Shown here piece by piece: positions 63,883 through 64,000 of a stretch of 64,000 nucleotides of DNA. How positions within the stretch are numbered: the stretch's first letter is position 1; each line of letters starts with the position of its first letter. This stretch comes from Brachycybe producta. Taxonomy: Eukaryota; Arthropoda; Diplopoda; Playtdesmida; Andrognathidae. Below the pieces are notes generated by a model that saw only the letters and a list, made by a program, of their open reading frames with translations, was not told the DNA's origin and did not search any database. The DNA is taken from assembly GCA_036925085.1 (NCBI GenBank), contig JAUPFP010000018.1, forward strand, positions 3,718,385 to 3,782,384, read 5' to 3'. The position numbers and the translations under genes are program-made.

Positions 63883-64000
63883 TAACCTTACATAATGGCG
63901 CCTAACCGAACCTTATCTAACCTTACCTAACCTAACCTAACCTAACCTAACCTTACCTAACTTTACCTTACCTAACTTTACCTTACCTAACCGAACCGAA
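63883..64000. repeat. Interstitial telomere-like (CCTAA)n repeat
   Basis: About 120 bp of CCTAA with CCTTA and CCGAA variants runs to the window edge. TTAGG is the arthropod telomere motif. The array may continue beyond the window. Confidence 0.85.

Overview
The window looks like AT-rich genomic DNA from an arthropod. It holds short CCTAA/TTAGG telomere-type arrays at its right end, many DNA-transposon fragments and a Ty3/gypsy fossil. Its two recognisable host genes have intron and protein structures typical of animals. Species cannot be fixed from sequence alone; a crustacean or chelicerate with a repeat-rich genome is plausible.

Host genes. (1) A TMEM126-family gene on the + strand, coding exons 19410-19549 and 19635-20160, gives a complete 221-residue mitochondrial membrane protein. 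(2) An AMMECR1 orthologue on the - strand runs from an ATG at 43551 to a TAG at 24108. Its five coding exons (43343-43551, 33318-33428, 25059-25173, 24396-24486, 24108-24274) add up to exactly 231 codons with every intron phase matching. Introns 1 and 2 (9.9 and 8.1 kb) are filled with transposon debris. The two genes converge. AMMECR1 has unusual open in-frame sequence at both ends: about 199 codons of repeat-rich sequence upstream of the conserved start, and 195 codons directly after the TAG. The latter is a candidate for stop-codon readthrough.

Layout. 1-19 kb: almost wholly small non-autonomous DNA elements. They include a palindromic family flanked by TTAA, several related elements ending in ACAGGC...GCCTGT (9-bp target duplications seen in two copies), hAT-type and other MITEs, and tandem repeats. 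19.4-20.2 kb: TMEM126. 20.2-23.5 kb: intergenic. 23.5-44.4 kb: AMMECR1 with its introns and 5' region. 45.4-47.5 kb: a Tc1-type end, a long (TA)n hairpin and a 13-bp AT minisatellite. 49.1-56.0 kb: a small inverted-repeat element with a one-finger C2H2 ORF, interrupted by a broken Ty3/gypsy fossil that itself holds a fold-back Tc1 derivative. 56.6-64 kb: more MITEs, an internally deleted mariner-like element, hAT-like elements, an alternating purine-pyrimidine tract and telomere-like repeats.

The most novel items are the AMMECR1 terminal extensions, the fold-back Tc1 with 677-bp arms, the zinc-finger ORF inside a TIR-bounded element, and the nested insertion history at 40.2-41.7 kb. No defence system, CRISPR array or operon was seen. 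Family letters (A, B, C...) are labels made for this annotation.
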